Part shown: piece by piece, positions 1 to 5,048 of the stretch
Numbering within the stretch: position 1 is the first letter of the stretch
Layout of the letters: each line of letters starts with the position of its first letter
Origin: an uncultured Eubacteriales bacterium
GTDB taxonomy: Bacteria; Bacillota; Clostridia; UBA1381
Direction: 5' to 3'
Length of the DNA stretch: 6,397 bases
NCBI GenBank assembly: GCA_905199755.1
Contig: CAJKHT010000115.1
Location: 1-6,397, forward strand
Program-made: the position numbers and the translations under genes
The notes under the pieces: model-generated
Databases searched by the model: none
What the model was told of the DNA's origin: nothing
Seen by the model: the letters and a program-made list of their open reading frames with translations, nothing else

Positions 1-67
1 AAATACTTGAAAGTATAGTGTTTATGCGGATAATCGAAAATTAGATATAAAATTTACATAAAAATAC

Positions 68-96
68 TTGTATAAAAGATAGATTTGTATTATACT
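68..96 (+). promoter_or_regulatory. Sigma-A-type promoter of the AraC-family gene
   Basis: A TTGTAT -35 box at 68-73 and a TATACT -10 box at 91-96 are separated by exactly 17 bases. They lie about 25 bases upstream of the start codon, with the ribosome site GAGGTGA at 107-113 in between. The -35 box sits inside a short palindrome, ATAC-TT-GTAT at 64-73. A second short inverted repeat, ATACT/AGTAT, lies at 3-16. Both could be regulator half-sites, but that is only a guess. Confidence 0.6.
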
Positions 97-119
97 GATG
101 TTATGTGAGGTGATTTTAA

Positions 120-848
120 ATGAGCATACATATCAGCCGTACAGAACCCGGCATAAAGTCATATCCGGCACATACTCATGACCGTTGGGAAATAATGACC
201 TATTCAAACGGCATTGGGTATTTGTATACACCCGAAAAAAATTATCCTTTCCGCCCCGGAACGGTTATACTCGTTCCTCCGCATACGGTGCACGGCTCCG
301 TTTCGGAAAACGGATTTGTGAATATATCAATAGGCGGCGATTTTGAAAATATCATATTTTCCGATTTACCTATAGTTTTGCACGACAACAGCCGCAGCGA
401 ATGTCTGAAACTGACAGAAATTATATATAATAACAGATTTGAAAATATAGGCTTTTTGTCGAAAATCTGCACAGCATATGTGTATTTTTTGCTCAAACAT
501 ATCCGTCAAAGCAGCAGCATTGCCCGGACGGTTGATAAAGTCATTACGGAAATTACCTCCAATGCTTTCGATACAGACATTAAGCTTTGTAAAATACTTT
601 CCGAATCCGGCTATGCCGAAGATTACATACGTGCCTACTTTAAAAAAATCACCGGCAAAACTCCGACACAATTCTTAAACGACATCAGAATGGAACATGC
701 TCTGTTCCTTATTGATATATACGGAAAAAATCTTTCCTTTTCTCAAATTTCGGAAAAATGCGGATTTGAAGATTATGTATATTTTTCAAAGCAGTTTAAG
801 ACAAAATATCATATTTCTCCGAGAGAATACCTGAAATTAAACGGTTAA
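120..848 (+). CDS. AraC-family transcriptional regulator with N-terminal cupin domain
   Basis: This 242-residue protein has the usual two-domain plan of AraC/XylS regulators. Residues about 10-75 look like a cupin sensor: PAHTHDRWE followed by RPGTVILVPPHTVHG, the His-rich pattern of AraC-type effector pockets. Residues about 136-242 form the double helix-turn-helix DNA-binding domain and end in the family signature (CGFEDYVYFSKQFK, then ISPREYLK). The length fits a complete short family member. The ATG at 120 is preceded at 6 bases by GAGGTGA and by a good promoter. The effector and target genes cannot be read from the sequence; sugar-utilisation regulators often have this form. It lies just outside the left repeat of the mobile element, so it is probably a host gene, though it could belong to an older insertion. 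There are no signs of decay. Confidence 0.93.
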   Translation: MSIHISRTEPGIKSYPAHTHDRWEIMTYSNGIGYLYTPEKNYPFRPGTVILVPPHTVHGSVSENGFVNISIGGDFENIIFSDLPIVLHDNSRSECLKLTEIIYNNRFENIGFLSKICTAYVYFLLKHIRQSSSIARTVDKVITEITSNAFDTDIKLCKILSESGYAEDYIRAYFKKITGKTPTQFLNDIRMEHALFLIDIYGKNLSFSQISEKCGFEDYVYFSKQFKTKYHISPREYLKLNG

Positions 849-869
849 AAAAATGTATCCATGTTTTTT
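847..869 (+). terminator. Weak A/T-rich hairpin after the AraC-family gene
   Basis: The stop codon runs into a hairpin with A-rich left arm and T-rich right arm: ATG-TATC-CAT at the tip, one mismatch, then A-T pairs, ending in six T. It could act as a weak intrinsic terminator, backed up by the stronger hairpin at 914-952. Confidence 0.35.
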
Positions 870-874
870 CATAG

Positions 875-898
875 ATAAAATCGTGTAAAAAACGTGTA
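875..898 (+). repeat. Left copy of the 24-bp direct repeat (candidate attL)
   Basis: Identical over 24 bases to 5197-5220, with weaker similarity for about 11 further bases (8 of 11 to position 909). Inside it the hexamer CGTGTA occurs twice at an 11-base period (882-887 and 893-898), one helical turn apart, a spacing that suits protein binding on one face of DNA. No integrase coding lies before this copy. Confidence 0.65.
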
Positions 899-913
899 TG
901 AGCAGAAACTATC

Positions 914-952
914 AAAAAGGCGGCAATGACAGAGAGCCGAGCGTGCCTTTTT
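914..952. terminator. Bidirectional hairpin terminator at the left end of the element
   Basis: An 8-bp perfect stem, AAAAAGGC at 914-921 with GCCTTTTT at 945-952, is extended by GGC/GCC pairing inside an imperfect loop. It has a T-run when read on either strand. It separates the rightward AraC-family gene from the leftward phage gene remnants. Confidence 0.6.
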
Positions 953-1011
953 GCGAAAGAGGAGGAGCAGCCGATAAAGTGAAACTGTATTAAGGATATA
1001 AATGCGGCGAA

Positions 1012-1207
1012 CTAGGCAACAGAATTTTTATCGAGACCGACATTGCTCGCTTTAAGCTTTTCAAGTTCTTCCTGCCTTGTCACTATACGATTCTTCCGCC
1101 TTTTTCAATGCATTTTTTTGTGTAATGACATTTTTCTCAGCCTTACCTATTTCATCCCGAAATGTTTTAAGTGACTTATTTGCATGCTCCAGACTGCTTT
1201 CGCTCAA
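1012..1207 (-). pseudogene. Tape-measure-like coiled-coil fragment, frameshifted and truncated
   Basis: A strong ribosome site, GGAGGTGAAC (RNA sense), lies 8 bases before a TTG start at 1207. The frame reads a charged, Lys/Glu-rich helical protein (SLEHANKSLKTF, KAEKNVITQKNALKKAEE) and stops at a TGA at 1061-1063 after 48 codons. One base near 1075-1077 (AAGG in place of AAG) appears to be extra. Removing it joins SYSDK directly to QEELEKLKASNVGLDKNSVA and a stop at 1012-1014. The composition and heptad-like pattern, and the place just after a tail-chaperone-like gene, match the N-terminal end of siphophage tail tape-measure proteins, which normally run to many hundreds of residues. Everything downstream is lost. 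The family call rests on pattern and gene order rather than on a diagnostic motif. Confidence 0.5.
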
Positions 1208-1230
1208 TATGTTCACCTCCTGCGTGTCCC

Positions 1231-1452
1231 TTATTGCCCGTAAAACATCATCAGATGCGGATTATTGATTATCCTCTCTTCCGTTGTGTCCTGGCTTTCC
1301 AAATCCTCCAGCATCATGAATAAATCCGCCGGTGACTGACGGCTTACCTCCTCGGGCATGATTCCGTAAAGCTTAAAAAGCATACTGTATAAATCCCGAA
1401 GCTTTCCGCCGCCGCTGCTATCACCGCGGCTTACTCGTTTTTTGGGAAGCAC
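1231..1452 (-). CDS. Tail assembly chaperone-like fragment
   Basis: The frame gives 73 residues from a GTG at 1452. Its core, RDLYSMLFKLYGIMPEEVSR followed by QSPADLFMMLEDL, and its end, NPHLMMFYGQ, resemble the small tail assembly chaperones encoded between the major tail protein and the tape measure in clostridial siphophages. The next gene downstream starts 23 bases later with a good ribosome site and looks like a tape-measure start, which fits that order. The upstream side is broken: the GTG has no ribosome site, a TGA lies in frame at 1468-1470, and residues 1-16 (basic, then Ser/Gly-rich) do not look like the rest. The gene is therefore probably a 5'-truncated or fused remnant. No major tail protein gene is present. 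The family assignment is tentative. Confidence 0.4.
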   Translation of the reverse strand: MLPKKRVSRGDSSGGGKLRDLYSMLFKLYGIMPEEVSRQSPADLFMMLEDLESQDTTEERIINNPHLMMFYGQ

Positions 1453-1510
1453 TCGGATATGTATATATCAAATAATTTACAGCATAAGCTTGATTTTGTT
1501 TTGATTAACA

Positions 1511-1537
1511 GGCTAGCCTCTCCTTAATTAGGATAGG
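1511..1537 (-). terminator. Hairpin just after the small hydrophobic peptide
   Basis: Immediately after the stop codon the - strand reads CCTATCCT, a short loop, then AGGAGAGG (7 of 8 pairs), followed by the palindrome GGCTAGCC. There is no T-run, so it may serve as an mRNA 3' stabiliser or antisense pairing site rather than a classical terminator. Confidence 0.35.
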
Positions 1538-1609
1538 TTATTTTCTTTTTTTATCGAGAATTAATAATGTCAGCATTATTATGTACATTACAATAATAAT
1601 TTCTTCCAT
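1538..1609 (-). CDS. 23-residue hydrophobic peptide, type I toxin-like
   Basis: The peptide starts MEEIIIVMYIIM, continues with a Leu/Ile-rich stretch (TLLIL) and ends DKKRK. This gives one short membrane segment of about 16 residues with an acidic N-terminus and a strongly basic C-terminus. That architecture is shared with small membrane toxins of type I toxin-antitoxin systems and the putative holin-like toxins common near Firmicute prophages. Support for a real gene comes from its own promoter (1660-1688), a structured leader of about 44 bases, and a hairpin right after the stop. The ribosome site is weak: GGGA a few bases before ATG, inside the overlapping mini-frame ATG-GGA-TAA. No antisense RNA could be proved. 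It could be the leftover of a longer phage gene, and no family is assigned. Confidence 0.4.
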   Translation of the reverse strand: MEEIIIVMYIIMLTLLILDKKRK

Positions 1610-1659
1610 TTTATCCCATTCCGAGGGAATAACCGTTCCGTCCCGATGATTACAATATT

Positions 1660-1688
1660 ATTTTACACCAACACCCGACTGATGTCAA
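1660..1688 (-). promoter_or_regulatory. Promoter reading into the small hydrophobic peptide
   Basis: On the - strand a consensus TTGACA (complement of 1683-1688) is followed at 17 bases by TAAAAT (complement of 1660-1665). The leader between this and the ATG at 1609 can fold as GGAA-CGGTTA-TTCC. The promoter lies just after the connector gene's stop codon, so the peptide has its own transcription unit. Confidence 0.6.
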
Positions 1689-1695
1689 CTCACAT

Positions 1696-2079
1696 TTATG
1701 AGCCGCTTACTGCCACTTCCCATGTGGGAGACTTGAACCATTCTGCTTCAAACTCCTCACGGTCAAGTCCCTGCAGCAGATTTTTTTCGTCCACATAGTA
1801 ATTTTTAAGGAAATCGGTTTCGGTTTCCTGCTTATGAAACGAAACGGAACGCTTATCCTCTGTTATTGTGCTTATTTCCTGCGGTGCTTCTGCTTCACCG
1901 TAGCCCTTGCGGCGGTATAAATCCGCCGCAATTACGGGAACAAGACCTTCAAGCTTTGTCGGTACGCTTTCAATGCGGCAGTAGCCGCATATCATGTCGC
2001 GGACTTCATCAAGCAGGAATTGAAGCAATTTATCCTGTTCATTGTTCGCAATGCCTAAAAGCATTTTTAAGCTATCCAT
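1696..2079 (-). CDS. Phage head-tail connector (gp6-like DNA packaging protein), unusual C-terminus
   Basis: The likely start is the ATG at 2079, placed 8 bases after GGAGG, and it gives 127 residues. A GTG three codons upstream lies within the ribosome site and is less likely. Residues 1-82 have the all-helical pattern of gp6/gp15-type connectors: LLDEVRDMICGYCRIE, then a helix with PVIAADLYRRKGYGEAEAP, then ITEDKRSVSF. These proteins form the ring joining the portal to the tail adaptor. The start lies 22 bases after the capsid stop codon, with the ribosome site in that gap, as expected for a structural operon. Family members usually end soon after a LKNY-like segment (here at 91-94) at around 100 residues. 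The last 30 or so residues (DEKNLLQGLDREEFEAEWF, then PTWEVAV) are atypical and may come from another gene. Confidence 0.65.
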   Translation of the reverse strand: MDSLKMLLGIANNEQDKLLQFLLDEVRDMICGYCRIESVPTKLEGLVPVIAADLYRRKGYGEAEAPQEISTITEDKRSVSFHKQETETDFLKNYYVDEKNLLQGLDREEFEAEWFKSPTWEVAVSGS

Positions 2080-2100
2080 ATGCAGCACCTCCGCCCGAAA

Positions 2101-3135
2101 TTATGTACCGCTTACAACCGTAGCCGTGCCGGACTTGCGTGCTTTGCCGTCTGCCGTAACCTCCGCAACGGTTATCTTGTGTCCGTTGGCTGCGGTTATT
2201 TCCGCACCGTTTGTTATTTCCGTCCATGAAGATAAATCCGCATCATATGTAACCGACGGCGCTGTGCTTGCCGCTGTCTTGTATACAAGCTTATGACCGC
2301 CTATGGGATTCGGCGTAACTGTTATTTTAGTGTTGCCGCTTTCTCCCGCTTCCGATGTTACGGTTAGTGTTCCCAATGACGGTATGCCGTTTTTATATGC
2401 CGCAAATGCATCATCCTTTATAACAAGGTAACCCAGGCGCATTGTTGCTTTGATTGCGACCATATCCTGTTCCGCAAGCGACAGCGGCTTTCCGTCGGTA
2501 TCGATAGTTCCCTGAAGAGTTGCTTCCCTAAGAATTTCGTACTTTATGCCTTCGCGTATTCCGACAATACTGTACTTGAAGTCACCTGTTATAACATCAG
2601 CCTTTGTGTTATCCCATGCGCCGTTTCTTACAAACTCGATAGGTGTACCGTACAGCTCCGAACCGTTTGTACCGTTTACGTATGCCGGTGCGCCGTTGTT
2701 GTCACGCAGCTTGCGCAGCATATTCTTCACTCCCACACGTCCTATAAAGCCGGCAGGATCAAAGCCGTTTTCTTCCACAAGCGCCATTGTATCCGACATT
2801 GCAATATCTATATTGCTGTTGTCAGTCACAATCATGTTGTTCTCTGTTATGGCTCTGTCATTAAGCAATGAAAAGTTAATTCCGGCATCAAGTCCCTTTG
2901 CCGTATCGTCAATCATTCCGTAATAGCTTTTTTTGTATGCGCTCTTTAACAGCTCACGCATTGCCGGGATTGCCTCACTTGCAATTTCTTTCATGCGTGC
3001 GTATATTTCCTTTTCCACCGCACGATAGCGCTCTCGTCTTGATGTATAGGCTCTTGCGGATAATCCGTCACGATTAATATAATACAATATATCTTTTCTC
3101 GCCTGTTCGTTCGGTGCTTGTTCCAATGCTCTCAA
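2101..3135 (-). CDS. Chimera: phage minor head protein N-terminal part fused to HK97-type major capsid C-terminal part
   Basis: The 344-residue frame has three parts. Residues 1-96 (YINRDGLSARAYTSRRERY, then KSAYKKSYYGM and INFSLLNDRAI) match clostridial minor head proteins of the SPP1 gp7-like group. Residues about 103-248 match the second half of HK97-fold capsid proteins (SDTMALVEENGFDPAGF, LYGTPIEFVRNGAWD, VGIREGIKYE, RLGYLVIKDDAFAAYK). Residues about 250-344 are a Thr/Gly-rich Ig-like tail, often found on such capsids as surface decoration. Two genes that normally lie in series are thus joined in frame near 2840-2855, with scaffold and capsid N-arm missing. The TTG at 3135 has no ribosome site. 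Homologous-looking sequence continues in frame to about 3207 (NETAEYFLTQAQEDANTARL), and no start codon lies between there and the stop at 3241-3243. The gene is thus also 5'-truncated, against the hicAB terminator. A functional shell protein is unlikely. Confidence 0.8.
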   Translation of the reverse strand: MRALEQAPNEQARKDILYYINRDGLSARAYTSRRERYRAVEKEIYARMKEIASEAIPAMRELLKSAYKKSYYGMIDDTAKGLDAGINFSLLNDRAITENNMIVTDNSNIDIAMSDTMALVEENGFDPAGFIGRVGVKNMLRKLRDNNGAPAYVNGTNGSELYGTPIEFVRNGAWDNTKADVITGDFKYSIVGIREGIKYEILREATLQGTIDTDGKPLSLAEQDMVAIKATMRLGYLVIKDDAFAAYKNGIPSLGTLTVTSEAGESGNTKITVTPNPIGGHKLVYKTAASTAPSVTYDADLSSWTEITNGAEITAANGHKITVAEVTADGKARKSGTATVVSGT

Positions 3136-3214
3136 AAGACGCGCGGTATTTGCGTCCTCCTGTGCCTGTGTAAGAAAATACTCGGCGGTTTCATTATTGC
3201 TCCTTATGGTATTA

Positions 3215-3249
3215 AAAAAGCACGCTCTTATGAACGTGCTTTAGGTATT
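3215..3249 (-). terminator. Terminator of hicAB, copy 1 of an identical 35-bp pair
   Basis: On the - strand the hairpin AAAGCACG / CGTGCTTT with a 10-base loop ends in a run of six T, a standard intrinsic terminator. It starts 10 bases after the hicB stop codon. All 35 bases, loop included, are repeated at 3942-3976. The hexamer GGTATT flanks this copy on both sides on the + strand. Confidence 0.85.
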
Positions 3250-3259
3250 AAGCTGAGGG

Positions 3260-3646
3260 TTATCTGTACAATCTTTCTAACAGTGCATTCTGCAATGTTT
3301 CTGAAAAATTTATGTTATTTTTTATTGCCTTTTCATTAAGCCATTGCGGAATTGTAAGTGTCTTCTTTACAGATTTTGCGCTGTTCTCGTAACTTTTTAA
3401 ATCACAATAAATCGGAACAACCAATTCATTCGGATTGTCGGCTCTTACTTTCATTACATCAGAAGCAGGCGGTAATTTTATATCCCGTTCAATAACGGAT
3501 TCGGCATATCCCTCCAAAGCCTCCGAAGCATTTTTAATGCATTCCTCTATTGTGTCTCCGAATGTCTGGCAGCCCTCCAAATCAGGAAACTCTACCCACA
3601 CTGCGCCGCTTTCTTCATGAAAAATCGCAGGATAAATTAACAGCAT
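3260..3646 (-). CDS. hicB: HicB-family antitoxin
   Basis: The 128-residue protein has the two-part plan of type II HicB antitoxins. Residues 1-50 form the partial RNase H-like HicB domain that blocks the toxin (YPAIFHEESGAVWVEFPDLE, then GCQTFGDTIEECIKNASEAL). Residues about 93-128 (KKTLTIPQWLNEKAIKNN, then FSETLQNAL) form a ribbon-helix-helix DNA-binding domain, which in this family represses its own operon. The ATG at 3646 follows GGAGG at 9 bases. The gene lies 35 bases after hicA in the toxin-first order usual for HicAB and ends at its own terminator. Length and motifs are intact, so it is probably working and may help keep the element in the chromosome. HicB proteins without a paired HicA exist, but here the pair is clear. 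Confidence 0.93.
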   Translation of the reverse strand: MLLIYPAIFHEESGAVWVEFPDLEGCQTFGDTIEECIKNASEALEGYAESVIERDIKLPPASDVMKVRADNPNELVVPIYCDLKSYENSAKSVKKTLTIPQWLNEKAIKNNINFSETLQNALLERLYR

Positions 3647-3681
3647 AAATATCGACCTCCAAATCTTTTATATAGACGCTT

Positions 3682-3858
3682 TTATTTAAGTCCCGTTCGT
3701 TTAAGTATCACATTCAGCAGCCCCGGCGGAACATCTTTCCCGTGTATCTGGATTATTTCTGTTTTGTCACCCTTTTTCATAATATGATGACTTCCCTTGG
3801 TTCGGTCAATCTTCCAACCGTTCTTTTGCATTAGTTTGAGCAAATCTTTGTCTTTCAT
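3682..3858 (-). CDS. hicA: HicA-family mRNA interferase toxin
   Basis: The 58-residue protein is a complete HicA: a small double-stranded-RNA-binding-like fold that cleaves mRNA during translation when free of HicB. The catalytic His is seen in GSHH (His24, residues 22-25), with the usual flanks: LLKLMQKNGWKIDRTKG before it and IIQIHGKDVPPGLLNVILK after it. The start is set at the ATG at 3858, placed behind the strong ribosome site AGAGGTGAGGG. A longer frame from 3918 would run through the promoter and operators and is rejected. The gene opens the operon with hicB and shares its promoter. Nothing suggests inactivation. Confidence 0.93.
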   Translation of the reverse strand: MKDKDLLKLMQKNGWKIDRTKGSHHIMKKGDKTEIIQIHGKDVPPGLLNVILKRTGLK

Positions 3859-3877
3859 TCCCTCACCTCTTAAATAC

Positions 3878-3906
3878 ATTATAATACGTATAATACGTAT
3901 TGTCAA
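3878..3906 (-). promoter_or_regulatory. Consensus hicAB promoter with two palindromic operators in the spacer
   Basis: On the - strand TTGACA (complement of 3901-3906) and TATAAT (complement of 3878-3883) are both perfect and 17 bases apart. The spacer is almost wholly made of two copies of the palindrome ATACGTAT (3884-3891 and 3893-3900) with a 9-base period. A HicB ribbon-helix-helix dimer bound to each would cover the polymerase site, which suits autoregulation. The binding itself is inferred. Confidence 0.85.
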
Positions 3907-3941
3907 TGTTTTTTTCATAAAATTGAATTTTCAATCGTATC

Positions 3942-3976
3942 AAAAAGCACGCTCTTATGAACGTGCTTTAGGTATT
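3942..3976 (-). terminator. Terminator after the antirepressor chimera, copy 2 of the 35-bp pair
   Basis: Identical in all 35 bases to 3215-3249: stem AAAGCACG/CGTGCTTT, 10-base loop, T-run on the - strand. It lies 7 bases after the frame-corrected end of the antirepressor gene (stop at 3983-3985), and so serves that operon. Confidence 0.8.
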
Positions 3977-4014
3977 TAATTGTTACACTGCTACTTCCTG
4001 CTCAATTATAGGTA

Positions 4015-4788
4015 CTATTCCGTCCTTTTTAGCGTTTCATATATAAACAGCCGTCCTTTTTGCGTCCATTTTGTTTCCATGACTATATCCGGTCTGCCGT
4101 CTGTCCGCGTGATATTAATCGTTTTGGAGTGCGTATACCCCATGTTATGATATTTACTGTACAATAACCACTGTCCGCTTTGCTTATATTGAATACCGTA
4201 TGTATTTAACAGCTTATTCATCTGATTGCCGCTCATGCCGTAATCTTTTGCAATTTGCGTTATGGTAACAAGTCCTTTATTATCAAGTACTATATCAACA
4301 TAATTTGCTTTAGGCTGTAATTCGCCGATTATCTGCTGTTGCTGATTGTTTACCGTCAGTAATCGCTGCTTTTCGTCTCTTTCGGCTTTAAGCTGCTGAA
4401 ATACGCTTATTGCAAAATCAGGATTTGAAAGCAGTTCGTCTGTTGCATACATTCCATGTTTGCGGATTGACGGCAATACCTTACTCGTTACCCAATGTTT
4501 GAATTTTTTAGCATTGGGCAGCTTGCTTGAAAGGATAAGGCTGTAAAGTCCGCTTTCATTGATAACAATAGTCAGCAATATTCCGTTGATTTTAAGTGTC
4601 GGGTTAAGCTGCCGTTTAACCTTTGCAACCGTACCGAGCAACTGTTCAAGCCCTTTTGCCGGAAGAAAATGCGACTGCACGGGAATGATTACCTCATTTG
4701 CTGCCGTGAGTGCGTTTATGGTCAGCATACGGTAAAACGAAAACTGTTCCGCTTGACTTCCGTAAAAATATTCAAATTGTATTGACAT
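4015..4788 (-). CDS. Triple chimera: RepA_N start, ParA end and phage antirepressor (Bro-N/KilAC)
   Basis: The 257-residue frame joins three unrelated proteins. Residues 1-20 (FEYFYGSQAEQFSFYR) are the conserved first residues of RepA_N plasmid replication initiators. Residues 21-74 (MLTINALTAANEVIIPVQSH, then KGLEQLLGTVAKVKRQLNP and GILLT) are the C-terminal part of a ParA/Soj partition ATPase, without its Walker A motif. Residues about 76-257 are an antirepressor: the end of a Bro-N domain (NESGLYSLILSSKLPNAKKF, HWVTSKVLPSIRKHGMY), a Gln-rich linker, then a KilAC/ANT-type domain (ITQIAKDYGMSGNQMNKLL, TQKGRLFIYETLK). The joints lie near 4729 and 4560-4570. The ATG at 4788 follows AAAGGAG at 9 bases, so it can be translated. 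A T5 run at 4026-4030 appears one base short: restoring it gives KKDGIVPIIEQEVAV and a stop at 3983-3985, a better antirepressor ending. The ATPase and replication functions are lost. Confidence 0.82.
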   Translation of the reverse strand: MSIQFEYFYGSQAEQFSFYRMLTINALTAANEVIIPVQSHFLPAKGLEQLLGTVAKVKRQLNPTLKINGILLTIVINESGLYSLILSSKLPNAKKFKHWVTSKVLPSIRKHGMYATDELLSNPDFAISVFQQLKAERDEKQRLLTVNNQQQQIIGELQPKANYVDIVLDNKGLVTITQIAKDYGMSGNQMNKLLNTYGIQYKQSGQWLLYSKYHNMGYTHSKTINITRTDGRPDIVMETKWTQKGRLFIYETLKRTE

Positions 4789-4828
4789 AATTAAGCACTC
4801 CTTTCTCTGTGATTTTGAGTATATAAAA

Positions 4829-4858
4829 AGAACGCTCTATGTTAAAATAAAGCGTTCT
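4829..4858 (-). terminator. Hairpin terminator or attenuator in the leader of the RepA-ParA-antirepressor chimera
   Basis: An 8-bp perfect stem, AGAACGCT at 4829-4836 and AGCGTTCT at 4851-4858, has a 14-base loop and a T-run on the - strand. It lies about 40 bases before the start codon, so it would stop most transcripts entering the chimera. A GGAGGT ribosome site (complement of 4883-4888) upstream is followed only by ATT-AAA-TAA, as if the gene it served had been deleted. Confidence 0.65.
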
Positions 4859-4942
4859 CGATTGGTATCTTATTTAATTTTGACCTCCTTTTTTGCAGGG
4901 TGTATTTTTGTCTTTAACTTAACATTACTGTTTTAAAAGACG

Positions 4943-4963
4943 AAAATCTTGTAAATTTCGTGT
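4943..4963 (+). repeat. Degenerate third copy of the element-end repeat
   Basis: Matches 5199-5219 at 17 of 21 positions, with one change in the first half and a three-base change (TTT for AAA) between the two GTGT units. It has no coding role visible here. It may be an arm-type integrase site or the relic of an older end. Confidence 0.4.
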
Positions 4964-5048
4964 GGAAAAAGAACTGAAATATAACAAGACAAATGGCTAA
5001 ACCCTTGATTTTATGCGGCTTTCACCATTTGTCTTTATTATACCATAG

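Larger units (their letters stand above)
4798..5048. other. Control region between the chimera and the integrase remnant; no gene seen
   Basis: This stretch holds an attenuator-like hairpin (4829-4858), an unused ribosome site at 4883-4888, a degenerate copy of the end repeat (4943-4963) and a 10-bp inverted repeat, AGACAAATGG at 4987-4996 with CCATTTGTCT at 5025-5034. An imperfect inverted repeat (GTCTTTAA near 4910 with TTAAAAGAC ending 4941) also lies here. It sits between leftward and rightward genes, where phage and plasmid switch regions usually lie. No promoter stands out. The integrase 5' part has probably been deleted at its right edge. Confidence 0.5.

Noticed and set aside
914..952. 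Rightward short frame beginning MTESRACLF inside the left-end hairpin
   Set aside because: It lies within the terminator and has no convincing ribosome site.
1866..2296. Rightward frames opposite the connector and capsid genes
   Set aside because: They are mirror frames of well-supported leftward genes and lack ribosome sites.
3859..3918. Longer hicA start adding 20 residues
   Set aside because: This stretch contains the hicAB promoter boxes and operators; the ATG at 3858 has a strong ribosome site and matches normal HicA length.
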